Assembly (NCBI GenBank): GCA_949361645.1
Contig: OX442433.1
Span: forward strand, 4,459,720 to 4,523,719
Reading direction: 5' to 3'
DNA: 64,000 bases
Source: Spongilla lacustris
Lineage: Eukaryota > Porifera > Demospongiae > Spongillida > Spongillidae
Part shown: positions 13,674 through 26,400 of the stretch, piece after piece
Layout of the letters: each line of letters opens with the position of its first letter
How positions within the stretch are numbered: position 1 is the first letter of the stretch
Notes under the pieces: model-generated
What the model was told of the DNA's origin: nothing
Seen by the model: the letters and a program-made list of their open reading frames with translations, nothing else
The model's database searches: none
Translations under genes and position numbers: made by a program

Positions 13674-14394
13674 GGACTCCTGAGCACCTTTGGTACCATA
13701 CAAAAATCTCCTACTTGTGGGCTGTGCCTGCTTGCTTGAGGCTTTTTTCATGAGTTTTTGCCCTTCTAGACACAGTGAACTGAGCCATATATTTTCTCTT
13801 CCTCCCAAATGTTTTAACTATACCAGGTGCAAATGGAGATGATGCAGATCCAACCAAACCTGCTGCTCCACAGGGAGGTGTGGGTGCTCTTGCAGGTAAC
13901 TCACTGAGCACAGAGACCATCATCAAGGAAGGGGTTGTTGAGAAGAAGGGTCATTCAGCAGCCTTCATGATGTGGCCAAGGTTAGGGCTTCCAGGACATA
14001 TGTATGTATTCTTGTTGGCTTGTGTAGCCCTTTGGCCATCCAGTAAATGAGGATAACCTTACCTAGCCTACCCTAGCCTACCCCTTACCCTAGCCTACCA
14101 CTACCCTGTAGCTTACCACTACCCTAGCCTACCACTACCCTAGCCTACCACTACCCTAGCCTACCACTACCCTAGCCTACCACTACCCTAGCCTACCACT
14201 ACCCTGTAGCTTACCACTACCCTAGCTTACCTAGCCTACCACTACCCTAGCCTACCATAGCCTACTTGTTGTTTACCACAATGTTCATTGGTTGCTGAGG
14301 TAGCACTGTACATAGCACATGTGACTGGATGTTGGGAGTGGTGTAGATAGTTTTGTACATGTAGCTACTTGTAACTACATATGTATGCCTCTGC

Positions 14395-14460
<66 letters not shown>

Positions 14461-17400
14461 CAGGCGGTGGCTAAAAGTTTGCAAGGGGGAGCTGTCGTAT
14501 TTCAAACCCGAAGACAAGGTGGTATGTTTTGTGCACATGTTGGTGTTGCCCGTAGAATGCTGCAAACGTTTGTGCACCTTTTGTCACAGAATGCATTGAA
14601 CATCGTGCCACTCAATCCTGGAGTGACTGATGTAAGAGCAGTTGATCACAGCAGTTTCCAAGTGACTCTTACTGGAAGCTCAAAATCTTTCAGGTCTGTG
14701 CCTTAGTACAGGAGAACTCCCACACTTAGGCGTAGTTTGGCTTTCAGTTTTAGATGCACCGGAAACCCTCGCCTGACACCAAAGGAAGAGAGAGATGAAT
14801 GGATTAAGGTTAGCTTGGTTACTTGGTGCAGCACAATGTAGGTACCAAGGGGACCCACCTTCAGGCATTTCATCTGCTGGGCATCTTTATTCTTGTGTGA
14901 TGTCCTGTCTATATGCATGTGCCACTTGATGTGTACTTGTGTGTGCTGTGCCACTTGATGTGTACATGTGTGTGCTGTGCCACTTGATGTGCACATGTGT
15001 GTGCTGTGCCACTTGATGTGTACATGTGTGTGCTGTGCCACTTGATGTGTACATGTGTGTGCTGTGCCACTTGATGTGTACATGTGTGTGCTGTGCCACT
15101 TGATGTGTACATGTGTGTGCTGTGCCACTTGATGTGTACATGTGTGTGCTGTGCCACTTGATGTGTACATGTGTGTGCTGTGCCACTTGATGTGTACATG
15201 TGTGTGCTGTGCCACTTGATATGTACATGTGTGTGCTGTGCCACTTGATGTGTACATGTGTGTGCAGGCTATCATGGATGCTTGCTGTGAGTGGAGTCAA
15301 GATTCGCTGCGAAGGGGCACTGTAACAGGCAAGTCTAGTCTTCCTAGTACAAGTACTGTTTGGAATACTATGAGGAGGGGGGTTGGGGGAGGTCAAGTGT
15401 GTGGAACACTTGATGAAGGGGTCATCTGTTGGTTATGGCAGTGTTGCCATGCATGCTGTGCCAGAGCAACTCCATGGGAATGGAAGGTTTTATAAGTTTG
15501 GACAAATTGATCAACCGATGACAATAGTTAGCTGTATGATCAATCCACCTTATACATGTATGGCCAATGATGGTAGTATTGCCATAGCGACCATAGCATT
15601 GCTGTGGAGCGTCTGTCCTCCTAGGGCCTGACATGTCTCCATTATGTGAAAGATGGAGTTTTTGTGCCACTGTATACATGCACTTACAGTGGATAACGTG
15701 ATAGTTGTCGGTAAAAATTTTTACGTGAATTTTAATGTTCTCTTGAATTTTTCTTAACAGCCAAATCATAAACTAAAATTTTGACTCGGCAGAAATACTT
15801 TGATATCACTAGCAAAATAGTGGCACAAACAATAAATAGTTAAAGAACTTTCTTCGTTATTTGATGTTTACGTTTAGTGACCCCTATCAACGTAAAAGCA
15901 TTTTATTGAATTTCTACGTATCTGATAGACGAACGTTCTTGAAATTAGCAAAGTAAATACAGTTCAATAGCACAAACACTTTGGCCGAGTTGGTTTTACA
16001 ATGCGGTAAAACCCAGATTCGTTTTTAGCGTTTGTAGCTCAAAATCGGTACCTACGAGGTTAGCATCGCCATTTGGTACCGTGTCAAAAAAATAACACAG
16101 GAATTCACAAAATCGTCAGAATGTGTTTTGTCTACGCGCGTGTTGTTTGATTCTAGTATTACAGATAACCTTGCTGTACAAAATATGAAGCCAACTGGGG
16201 TACACCAAAACACGTAGCCATTTTTGTTAGTTTGCAAATGAATTACATTAAAATCGTGACGCAAAAATGATATTCATTTTCGGCTAATGAACGAAGGAGT
16301 GGTTGACAGTGACGGTGGAGATTGTTTATCCTTATCCCACGTGGAGGAAACTACTTGTACGTGTCGGTCATCATGGTCTGCAAGCGTAAAAGCAGCTGGC
16401 ATTTGCAAGTCGCTGCAGAAACGGCTACCCAGGGGAAACCCTCGCAGTGCATACGACAAGAAGCAGATGCCCAATGCAGCCAAATGTAAAAAGCTGCAGG
16501 AGCACTGACGGAGAACCAAGGTAGCGATCGAAAAGAGAAAGCTGTTCGATCGCTACCTTGGTTCTCCGTCCGTGCTCGTGCAGCTTTTTACATTTGGCTG
16601 CATTGGTCATCCACTGCTCTAAGCACTGCAAAGGTTTCCCCTGGGTAGCAGCGACTTGCAAATGCCAGCTGCTTTTACGCTTGCAGACCATGATGACCGA
16701 CTCGTACAAGTAGTTTCCTCCACGTGGGATAAGGATAAACAGTCTCCACCGTCACTGACAACCACTCCTTCGTTCATTAGCCGAAAATGAATATCATTTT
16801 TGCGTCACGATTTTAATGTAATTCATTTGCAAACTAACAAAAATGGCTACGTGTTTTGGTGTGCCCCAGTTGGCTTCATATTTTGTACAGCAAGGTTATC
16901 TGTAATACTAGAATCAAACAACACGCGCGTAGACAAAACACATTCTGACGATTTTGTGAATTCCTGTGTTATTTTTTTGACACGGTACCAAATGGCGATG
17001 CTAACCTCGTAGGTACCGATTTTGAGCTACAAACGCTAACAACGAATCTGGGTTTTACCGCATCGTAAAACCAACTCGGCCAAAGTGTTTGTGCTATTGA
17101 ACTGTATTTACTTTGCTAATTTCAAGAACGTTCGTCTATCAGATACATAGAAATTCAATAAAATGCTTTTACGTTGATAGGGGTCACTAAACGTAAACAT
17201 CAAATAACAAGGAACGCTTGTTAACTATTTATTGTTTGTGCCACTATTTTGCTAGTGATATCAAAGTATTTCTGCCGAGTCAAAATTTTAGTTTATGATT
17301 TGGCTGTTAAGAAAAATTCAAGAGAACATTAAAATTCACGTAAAAATTTTTACCGACACCTATCACGTTATCCACTGTATCTGTTAATATCCCCCCCCTC

Positions 17401-20400
17401 CCCCCCCCCCCCCCCCCCTCAGCCAAGGATATCATGAAGGTTAACTCTGTGAAGGTCAAAAATCGCATCTCTGGTGAGCTGAGGGGTGAGCTGAGGGAGG
17501 CATCCAGAGAGTCTTCACCTGAGCCTATAGCCTCTGAACCACTTCACCGAAAAGGTAGTTGAGTAACCTGATCCATGCTGTGGTGGCCTGGTGTCTCATC
17601 TTTGCATGGCTTCTCTTTACCTCCCAATTCTAACGCCCCTTTGGAGGGGGAGGGGGCTCATTAAGTGCCACCATTTTATAGGCTCTGTGTTCCCACTTTC
17701 TCCCTCTTCCTCATTCACTCCATTCCTCAGCAAGGACTGGGGGGCTCAGAAATACTCTGCGTTTATTGGCCAGCAGAGATGTGGATAACACAAGCCGTGC
17801 AAAGACTACTGGCTCCAGGAAAGTGCTTGTCAACGAAGATCCTACAGCATCTGTTAATAAAAACACAAGTTCCATAACATTAATTTCAGACTCACTTGTA
17901 GCAGAGAACACACAGAATGCACGGGGTGTGTCTACTTCTCCTCCTAACAACAGGTTCACAGGCTCCACAACACTAGCTCCTGGTCCAATCAGGGCAGAGA
18001 ATGCGCAGGGTGTGTCTACTTCTCCTCCTAACAACAGGTTCACAGGCTCCACAACACTAGCTCCTGGTCCAATCAGGGCAGAAAACGCGCAGGGTGTGTC
18101 TACTTCTCCTAACAACAGGTTCACAGGCTCCACAACACTAGCTCCTGGTACAATTGGGGTAGAGAATGCACAAAAAGTTTCTCCTTCTCCACCTAAAAAC
18201 AGGAATACAAGTTCTACAACACTAACAGCTTTTCCACGCAGGCTGGAAAACAGCCGTAGAGTGTCTCCTTCCCCATCTTCCACAACGGTAGCATTCACAC
18301 CCTCTGCAGAAGTGGCACCTGCCCTTCCTAATGATGTTTCCATGGGGCTGTCCCATGATCCCAAACCTAGTGCAGAGAACTTGAGCATAATGCAGAACAG
18401 CAGGATGCAGGCCTCTGCTGATGTTACAGCTATAGGCTCCATGGTCGCATCCTTGCCCTCACCTGATGTGGAGACCACGAGCCCCTTCCCATTGGTTGAC
18501 ATCAGAGAGGACTCTTCCAAAGCTGGACTGCACTCCGACCAAAGCAACTCTTCTATCGAGCCTCTGGCAAAGCATGTAGATGTAGTGGAGAAGCACGTGG
18601 CAACGGTGGGCTTTAGCAGCAGTACATCATCCACTGAGAATAACCTTGTGTTGAATGAAGACCAGCTACCTGCTTCCCAGAACAATGTGCTGGCGCAATC
18701 TGGCGATTCGGAAATCAGTTCAGTAAGTACTGAAGACAGAGTGCCTCCCATGCCCCTGGAAGGGCAGGAGCTGCAACAGGAACGAAAGGTTAAGTCTAGT
18801 ACTATGAGGTCCAACAAAGCAACTGTAGCTAACAAGAAGCGCTGGTCTTCTTTTAAGTTCAGGTCAAACACAGCACCACCGGACCCAACTGCAAGTGCAA
18901 ATAAATTAGAGTTCATGCGTCATCGTGAGATACCGACTCTAGAGAGGCACCGGCATCAGCAGAGGGCATCTGTCTTCTACTACGGCTCTCCCTTTGTCCA
19001 GCCGAATGATGACGACCTGCCATCATTGGAGCTACACACCAAGAATACACCGGGTCTATCGGAGCTCCTGCAGTCGGTAATAGTCTGATGTCTGCTTCTG
19101 TTTACATCCTGATTAATTGCTAATATCATTTTAAACAGGAGTTAGAGAGACTCTGTGGGCTTTTGAAGGACCAGTCAACAGGAACTTCAGCTGTTGATCT
19201 AATCGTAAGTCACTAATTATATACTTTACTATTTTCTATATTTTTTGGGTGATTGCCTGCAGATTGCACGCATTTCTAGCATCATAGCTGCACTGAGAGG
19301 TCAGCACAACCATGGGTAAGTTGCCAACGTCTTGACACTGGGCTTGTACATGTACGTTATAAGTGAACACAATTTTGTAGAGAAAGTAAGGGTGGGAACA
19401 GATGGGATTGTGGTAGGAAGTAGTGTAGTTATATTCTGCTACGTGATTATTGGTATGTAAACTTCTTACCAATAGGCAGCATCAATAGGCAGCACCAATA
19501 GGCAGCACCAATAGGCAGCACCAATAGGCAGCACCAATAGGCAGCACCAATAGGCAGCACCAATAGGCAGTATCAATAGGCAGCACCAATAGGCAGCACC
19601 AATAGGTAGTATCAATAGGCAGCACCAATAGGCAGCACCAATAGGCAGCACCAATAGGCAGCATTATAGCCTTCTTGGCTGCATGTGTTGGCTTACGCAC
19701 ATCTCTCTGTATGTACAGGGATCTCTCTCTCCAAAGCATCACCAAGAGTTTGGAGTGCAAAGACCAGGACCCTAATGCCTCCTTGGTAGGATTGCAGCCC
19801 ACTGAAGAACCTGGAGGGGCAGAGGTACTATCCCTCCCTCTCCTCCATCTACAATGCAGTCTATAACCTCATCTTCTCCTCTAGTCTCCTATTGACTTGA
19901 AACCTGAACGTGCTGCTTCTTCTAACTCCAACCCTCCATCGGAAGAGGTTCAAGACCCATCTCTACCCTCCTCCAATGATGTTCCACCACCTCCCCCTCC
20001 TCCCCCTCCTCCACCACCTCTTGCTGGCGATGCTCCACCTCCTCCTCCTCCTCCTCCTCCTCCTCCTCCTCCTCCTCCTCCTCCTTTCCCCCCCAACTGT
20101 CCTTTTCCACCAGCCCCTCCACCCCCACCACCACCAGGGGGTGGGGCAGTACCACCACCTCCAACCATGCTTTTATTTGACAAAAGTGAGTGGTGCTTAA
20201 GATCATGTGATCTCGTGTGATCTCATGTGATCTCATGTGATGTCATGTGCTCCAAACATACAGTGCTGCCTCCGGTTAATCGTCCAACCCCTAAAAACAA
20301 GATGAAGCCTTTACACTGGAATACCTTGAAACCTGCAATGGTAAGGAATGGTGTGTGTACATGTATTGTGCTGAGGGGAGTGGTGTGTGTACATGTATTG

Positions 20401-23400
20401 TGCTAAGGCTTAACAGTTTAGTGCAGAGGTGGCAGAGAATATTTATTCCTATCTACTACTTTAGTACTCTAGATTCCAATGCATGGTGCAAAGAAAAAAA
20501 AAGTTTTAGTAATCAGTTTTTGTCTCACAAGTGACCATTTATAGACAAAATGGAGTGTCATAGTATATTGGATTACAATCTGACTAGCTTAACAGATTTC
20601 ATTCTACTTACAGGTGTACACAGGTTATGTTTCTAAATAACATATCTATAGATCTACATGTACTTTGTTCTTGTACATGTGTATTGAAGCTAAACCAATG
20701 TCATGTGTTAGGGATTGTCAGCCAATACTGCTTTTCAACTTTTGAGTGATAACTTAGAGGTCTGAGAATGCATGTATGCGCAGGCCATCTTCACCTTAAC
20801 AGTAAGCCTGGTGTTTCAATACCAACTTGGTTGCTGGTCTCTTTTGTTGGACAGCCATTTTGGATCATCTTCCTGAGTCTTGTGCTGTCCTGTAATTGGC
20901 AATTCAATATTTCTATCCAAGAGGAGTTAGTGCTAACCACCAGCTGTCATCTGTATACATGTAGACCTTGGTTATCATGTTAGTCTGCTGAATGGCTACA
21001 ATGTGCATGTAGCTACAGTGTACACATGTGTACAGTTTACTGTACATGTAGGTGCGCAACACAAAACAAGAGATTAGGAGATTTGCATTTTGAATTAGGA
21101 GGAGACAAATTGTGATTTTTTTTTTCCAGGCAAGGCCTCGACAGGATTTAGTGCACCACTTCTCTTGTACAAAGGTTTCTAATTATTGGCAAACTTCCTT
21201 TCCATTAGCAGCTTATAATGACAATGTAACATGTTGATCATTTGATAGTGCAGCTGGGATTGAAGTAGATATCCCTTGAAGTGGTGACCTTCATGTGTAC
21301 ACACTACATGTACATCCAGCTTATTCTGGAGCTGAATTTCCTTTGCCCTGCTTTTACTACTGCTTTTGTAGCATCCTGTCAACACACATCTTCCCCCACA
21401 ATAGCCAATCCTACTTGCTGTGCCTTGTCACACCAGTCATAAGAGGTGGCATCCCACACTGATTCTTTGTGACAGAGGTTTATTGTGTTGAGAGCTCTTT
21501 GATGCGCTACCTATTGAACAATATTGAACTCTTACATGCTAATGACTCTAGGTGTGAGGTGTTTGGTGGGTCACATGCCCTAGAAGCCACATGCCCTAGA
21601 AGCCCCTGTGGGTCACATGCCCTAGAAGCCCCTGTGGGTCATAAAGACAGCTACCTAAATGTTGCAGTGACTCTAGGATGTAGAATAGAGAATGTTCTTG
21701 AGAGCTTTAATCCAATAAAGTTTATGACCTAAGCAGTATGTTGCTAGAGAATGGGGTCACAGTCCATTCCAAGCAGATCCTTGTACTGAAACAGTCCATT
21801 GGCTCAATTGCACACCACATTTCCACTCCATATTATCAGTCACTTTCATTTGTATATTCTGTGCAGTTTGTTAGAATTGTCTCTTTTTTGGGGGCAATCA
21901 TTGGATTGTCTCTGTTATAGCTGCATGTAATAGTGTATACATTTTCTGTTCAGTTGGCAATGCATCTAGTCAATGTGATCTATTTTGTTATACTTGGGCA
22001 CACTAAAATTAGTGTTAATCAAATGTTGTTTTTTTTTAAATAGGTAGTGTAAATTGAAATTGAAAAACATGTTTTATTTTCTGTTGCTTTTGTGTTTAAC
22101 TAAAGTGGATACATTTTCAGGTGATACAATCTGGTTGGTTCAAATGGTACGAGAGTGAAAAGGATTTGTTCAAGAGCTTGGATTTGGAGCATTTGGAACA
22201 ATTGTTTCACAGGGAAGAAAAAGAAGAGAAACAAGCCCAACCAGCAGGTGTGTGCAGTGGGGACTTCATGTACTGTATGCATGCATTGTACATTTGACAC
22301 CTGGAAGTGATATGTATAGTCTGAGCAGCAGCTGATTTGCAATTATTTCAAATTATCCACACGTGTGCATGAAGCTTGCATGATTGAGAAGGCATTTTCC
22401 TACTCTGATAAGTAGGTGAACATGTGTTACCAACCAGGAGTTGTAAACAATATGGTAATTATAATTATTTTGAGCAAATGTGTCACTGACTTGGAGTTCT
22501 GAGAGTAACACTTTACTCCTCGTTTTGAGTGTATTAAACATGTACATTGTGTACAACAACAGGTTAATAGAAAATATTATTTGCTAGGTTGTGTATGAAA
22601 TTTACATCAGAATTGTACATGTAGCTTTATTATTTATCTCTACTTTCTTTGTTTAGCTGTAGCTAAAAAGACAGTTACTCTTTTGGACTTCAACAGAAGC
22701 AGAATTATTGAGATCTCTCTGCCAAGCTTTCCCTTTGCAGTAAATGGCATGGACACACTGTCTGAACACTTGAACTGCATCACTGATGACTCTGTCTTAA
22801 AACTAGAACACATCGTTACCTTGAAAAGGTGTGGTGATCAAGCAGCTGTGGTAAAAATATTTCAGTAGCACTAATGTATAGCTGTATTGCGCTCATTGTG
22901 AAACTAGCAGTGGTTGTGTATATTTGCTCTTTAAAATTACGTATGCAAAAAGTTACGTATGCAAAAGCAGAACATTGTGTTGCAAGTTGTAATATTACCT
23001 TCTCTAGTTCCAACGTTATTTTGTCTTAATCAGTTGGTGAATATTACACTGTGCTGCATTTGGAGAGGCTGGGCAATGGGAGTATTAATTACACTTTGCT
23101 TGATTGGTAGTCCAGTACTTAATCAATTAAAATGAACTGTTTGTGCATACATATTCAGGATTCAGCCAACAGACGAAGAGAAGGTTGCGTACAAGAGCTT
23201 CAAGGGTGACAGAAGCGCACTTCAAGCAGCAGATACGTTTTTACTGAAGGTGTGTAAAATGGTTCACATCATCAGGGAGGGAAAAGTATTGCTATAAGCC
23301 TAACTAGTGTGGCAGGATGGATGTTACTGGTGGGGGGGGGGGGGGGGGAGTGAGTTGGTATTGCTGGGAACATGGTTTGTGTGGTTTGTGGAGGTTGTAC

Positions 23401-26400
23401 TAGTCCTAAGTAGTCCTACCTCTCCCCAGCTAAGTGAGATCCCTTTGCTGTCTGTGCGATTGGATCTGCTTTTTACCATAAAGGAGTTTCCTACGAACAT
23501 TGAGAGCTTTCAACCAGTAGGTGGCAATGAGATACCAGTTTTTTTTTTTTTGGTTTTTTTTTGGTTTTTTGGTTTTTTTTTGCTTGCTGACTTGTGTACA
23601 TCTTATCTCTATAGACACTTGATTTGGCTTGGAAAGCCTGCACAGAGTTGAGGAGCTGCGATAAATTTGTTGAGGTGTTGCGATATGTTCTTGCTGTAGG
23701 AAACTACCTAAATGCAGGATCAAATAAAGGGAATGCCTATGGCTTCAGCCTCAATACATTAACAAAGGTAAGTGCATTAGCTTACAATTGAGGTCTTTGG
23801 CTATAATCTAGATAGCCATCACAGTATTACTTAGTTCATATCCCGTACAATTTCTTATACCTGAACAGTCCCATGTTTATCATACATGTACATGTATGCT
23901 GAGTGCCTTCAAATAAACATTCTGGACAAATCCTAGGGATTTTGAAGGAGAAAATGCAATTTATGTGGCAAATCACATTAATGTATGCCTAGTGCACGAT
24001 TTTACATGTATGGACATGTATTATACATGTATATATGTATTGTTTCGAATTTTTTGAAATACATGTGTGTTTTATTATGAGATAATAGTTCACATTTGTA
24101 TATTGTTACAAAACTGTTACCATTGTTATCAGCTATAAAATTCTCTTGTTGCATAAAATAAATCTTAGAGCATAATTTCATTTCCTTTTACTTTGAGGTT
24201 TCCTTTTTTTTTTCTTCTCCATTTACAGCTTGCAGAGTTTCGTGGAAACGACAAGAAGATGTCTCTGTTGCATTATATTGTCCTGCAGGTTCATAAGCAG
24301 CGACCTGATGTCCTTCAGTTTCCAGCTGAAATGACTCAGGTTGCAAACGCTTCTGACGGTGAGAGGCATGCCCACATTTACCTCCCTCCACTGCACATGT
24401 ACACACACCATTGCCTAACTTCTGATATGAATGTACATGTGTGTATGTATGTGTATGTATCTCTGTATGTATGTGTGTGTGTATAGTATGTATGTATGTT
24501 TGTATGTATGTATGTGTACGTACGTACGTACGCGGATGTACATATATATATGTATTGTGACCTTTTTCCTTTCAGTTTCTGTAACTGGAATTCTAGCTGA
24601 ACTGGAAAGTGAGTTGTGCTAAATTTAGCTGCACCAAACATGGACTATTGTCCGTCTTAGATAATAAGTTAGGAAAAGCTATATTGGATGAAAAAATTAC
24701 TGCAGAAGACACCAAAATGGATGCACATTCAAACTTTTATTGTTTACCGGTACCAAGTATTAATCAACCTTAATTTTTTAAAAAGTATTTACAGTCCACA
24801 GATTATGTACTTTAACACTGTATAATATTTTGGATTTAGAGATAAGGGGTGTGTGGGAAATTTTCAATCAAATTATTCAAGATGGAAAAATAAAACTTAC
24901 TAGAAGTTAGAGATATAAAATTTTGCACTATTCTCTTAATTGTTTACCTATCCTAATCATAATAACGTTTATTAACATAATTTTGGATCTTGAATATGTG
25001 GGTGTTGATTTTCAAATCATGAGGTTACATGTACCTGTGTAAGTTGCATTAGAACAACTTAACGTAACAACTTAAAAAATATGCACACTGTGCTACAAAA
25101 ATTGCTAAAGCAAGGACTATGATTGCAAGATATTATCAATAGTACTTGTTAATGTAAAGTTAAAATATTAAAGTCAATAATACTTGGTACCACTCTCAAT
25201 TCAAAAAAGTATTGTGGTTTGTGATGTACATGTAGAATGATAATTATACTGAAGCATACAAATAAACATTGTCCATTCCAAAAAACACCCCCAAAGATGC
25301 AGAAGTTTGTAGTACCATAGATATTGGAATTACTGGATTGGCAACGCCCGTGAAAAATTGGTTCGATGCTCGACACGGTCACGTAATAAAAATTTATGGC
25401 TGAAGCTGATATACTTGAAGATCCCCTGCTCCAGGAAACTTCAGAACGACCTAAGAAAGCTTTAAGGGAGGTGAATAAAGCTCGATGGTTTCAAAACACT
25501 GTTTAGACGTTTTTTTTAGGCCTCCACTCGCTTTTTCTTGATGAACAAGACTGTTGAAAGCCTTCGTTTTTCTTGGCATGTTGCCAAGACGAAATATCTT
25601 TCCAGCCATCTAACCACTTCACGACACACAAAGCTTATAGCGAAACATGAAAATAGGAGCGTTAATGCTACACATCGTTCCTGTCAGAAGCTAAAACCCC
25701 CACAAAACTGCCTCATAATCATGCTAAAACCGCGATCTACGGCCCACTACTACGGGTCAAGCGTTTTTATTTTAAGCTTCAAAACAGGCCTACGACACGC
25801 GTAGCATGAGACAGCACCACAAGCAACTTTTGTTTTGCTTCTTACCAACGGCGTATTGCTACTAAAACCCCCAAACCACTCTTATACGCCATAACTTACA
25901 TGTGGTAACGAAAAGGTTAAGAATTGGACACAAAGAACTAGATAAGAAGTCAATTCAGTAACCTGAATAGGACTTTCGACGATCAAAACTAACAGGCACC
26001 AACGGAAACCTCCAGAAAGACGAGAAACCCGAGTTCAAGAAAAGGGCGTAACCGTGTCAAGCGTATAGCGTGACGTCAGTACGCAATACGCGTAGCTATA
26101 GCGTTGCCAATCCATTAATTCCTATGGTAGTACCACAAAATGTCTACTCGATGTTCTCAAACCTATAACTCAGCAATAGTTTATTGAAACTGAAACAAAA
26201 TGAAAGATATGAGTAACAACATTACTTTAGAACATGGATTTCAATTTTGAAGCTTTAGAGATTAAAGAATCATGAGTTGTACATACTTGTAGGTATTAAG
26301 CTCAAATGTCGTAAAAACCTGATATCTTAAAAAGTGCTGTTTAGTGACAAATGACAGGTTTATATGTGTATACATTGATATGAGGCTATTTCATACCACT

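Larger units (their letters stand above)
13827..15328 (+). other. Formin exons 7-11: second PH domain
   Basis: Residues about 190-300 read 'IIKEGVVEKKGHSAAFMMWP', then 'RRWLKVCKGELSYFKPEDK', and later 'SFQVTLTGSSKSFRF' and 'RDEWIKAIMDACCEW'. This is a classic PH pattern: G-hydrophobic-x-K-K-G at the first strand, RW at the second, Y-F before the variable loop, and the C-terminal helix tryptophan (DEW). It probably binds membrane lipid or a partner near the N terminus. Exon 11 ends in a GC donor (ACAG|gcaagt). Confidence 0.85.

Noticed and set aside
14703..15396. Minus-strand open frames of 111-190 codons rich in His/Thr/Val
   Set aside because: 29-base minisatellite artefact; they also overlap real formin exons on the other strand.
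15965..16030. tRNA-like words in the foldback arm (ggccgagttggtt ... acccagattcg)
   Set aside because: The A-box resemblance is fair, but no acceptor stem or proper B box (GGTTCRANYCC) can be folded. The sequence is repeated inverted in the other arm.
17711..18916. 401-codon open frame on the minus strand
   Set aside because: It is the antisense of the long formin exon 13. The plus frame has flanking splice sites in phase and connects PH to FH1 exons, while the minus frame has no such support.
19922..20236. Poly-Glu and poly-Gly open frames opposite FH1
   Set aside because: Shadow of the polyproline codons of formin exon 17.
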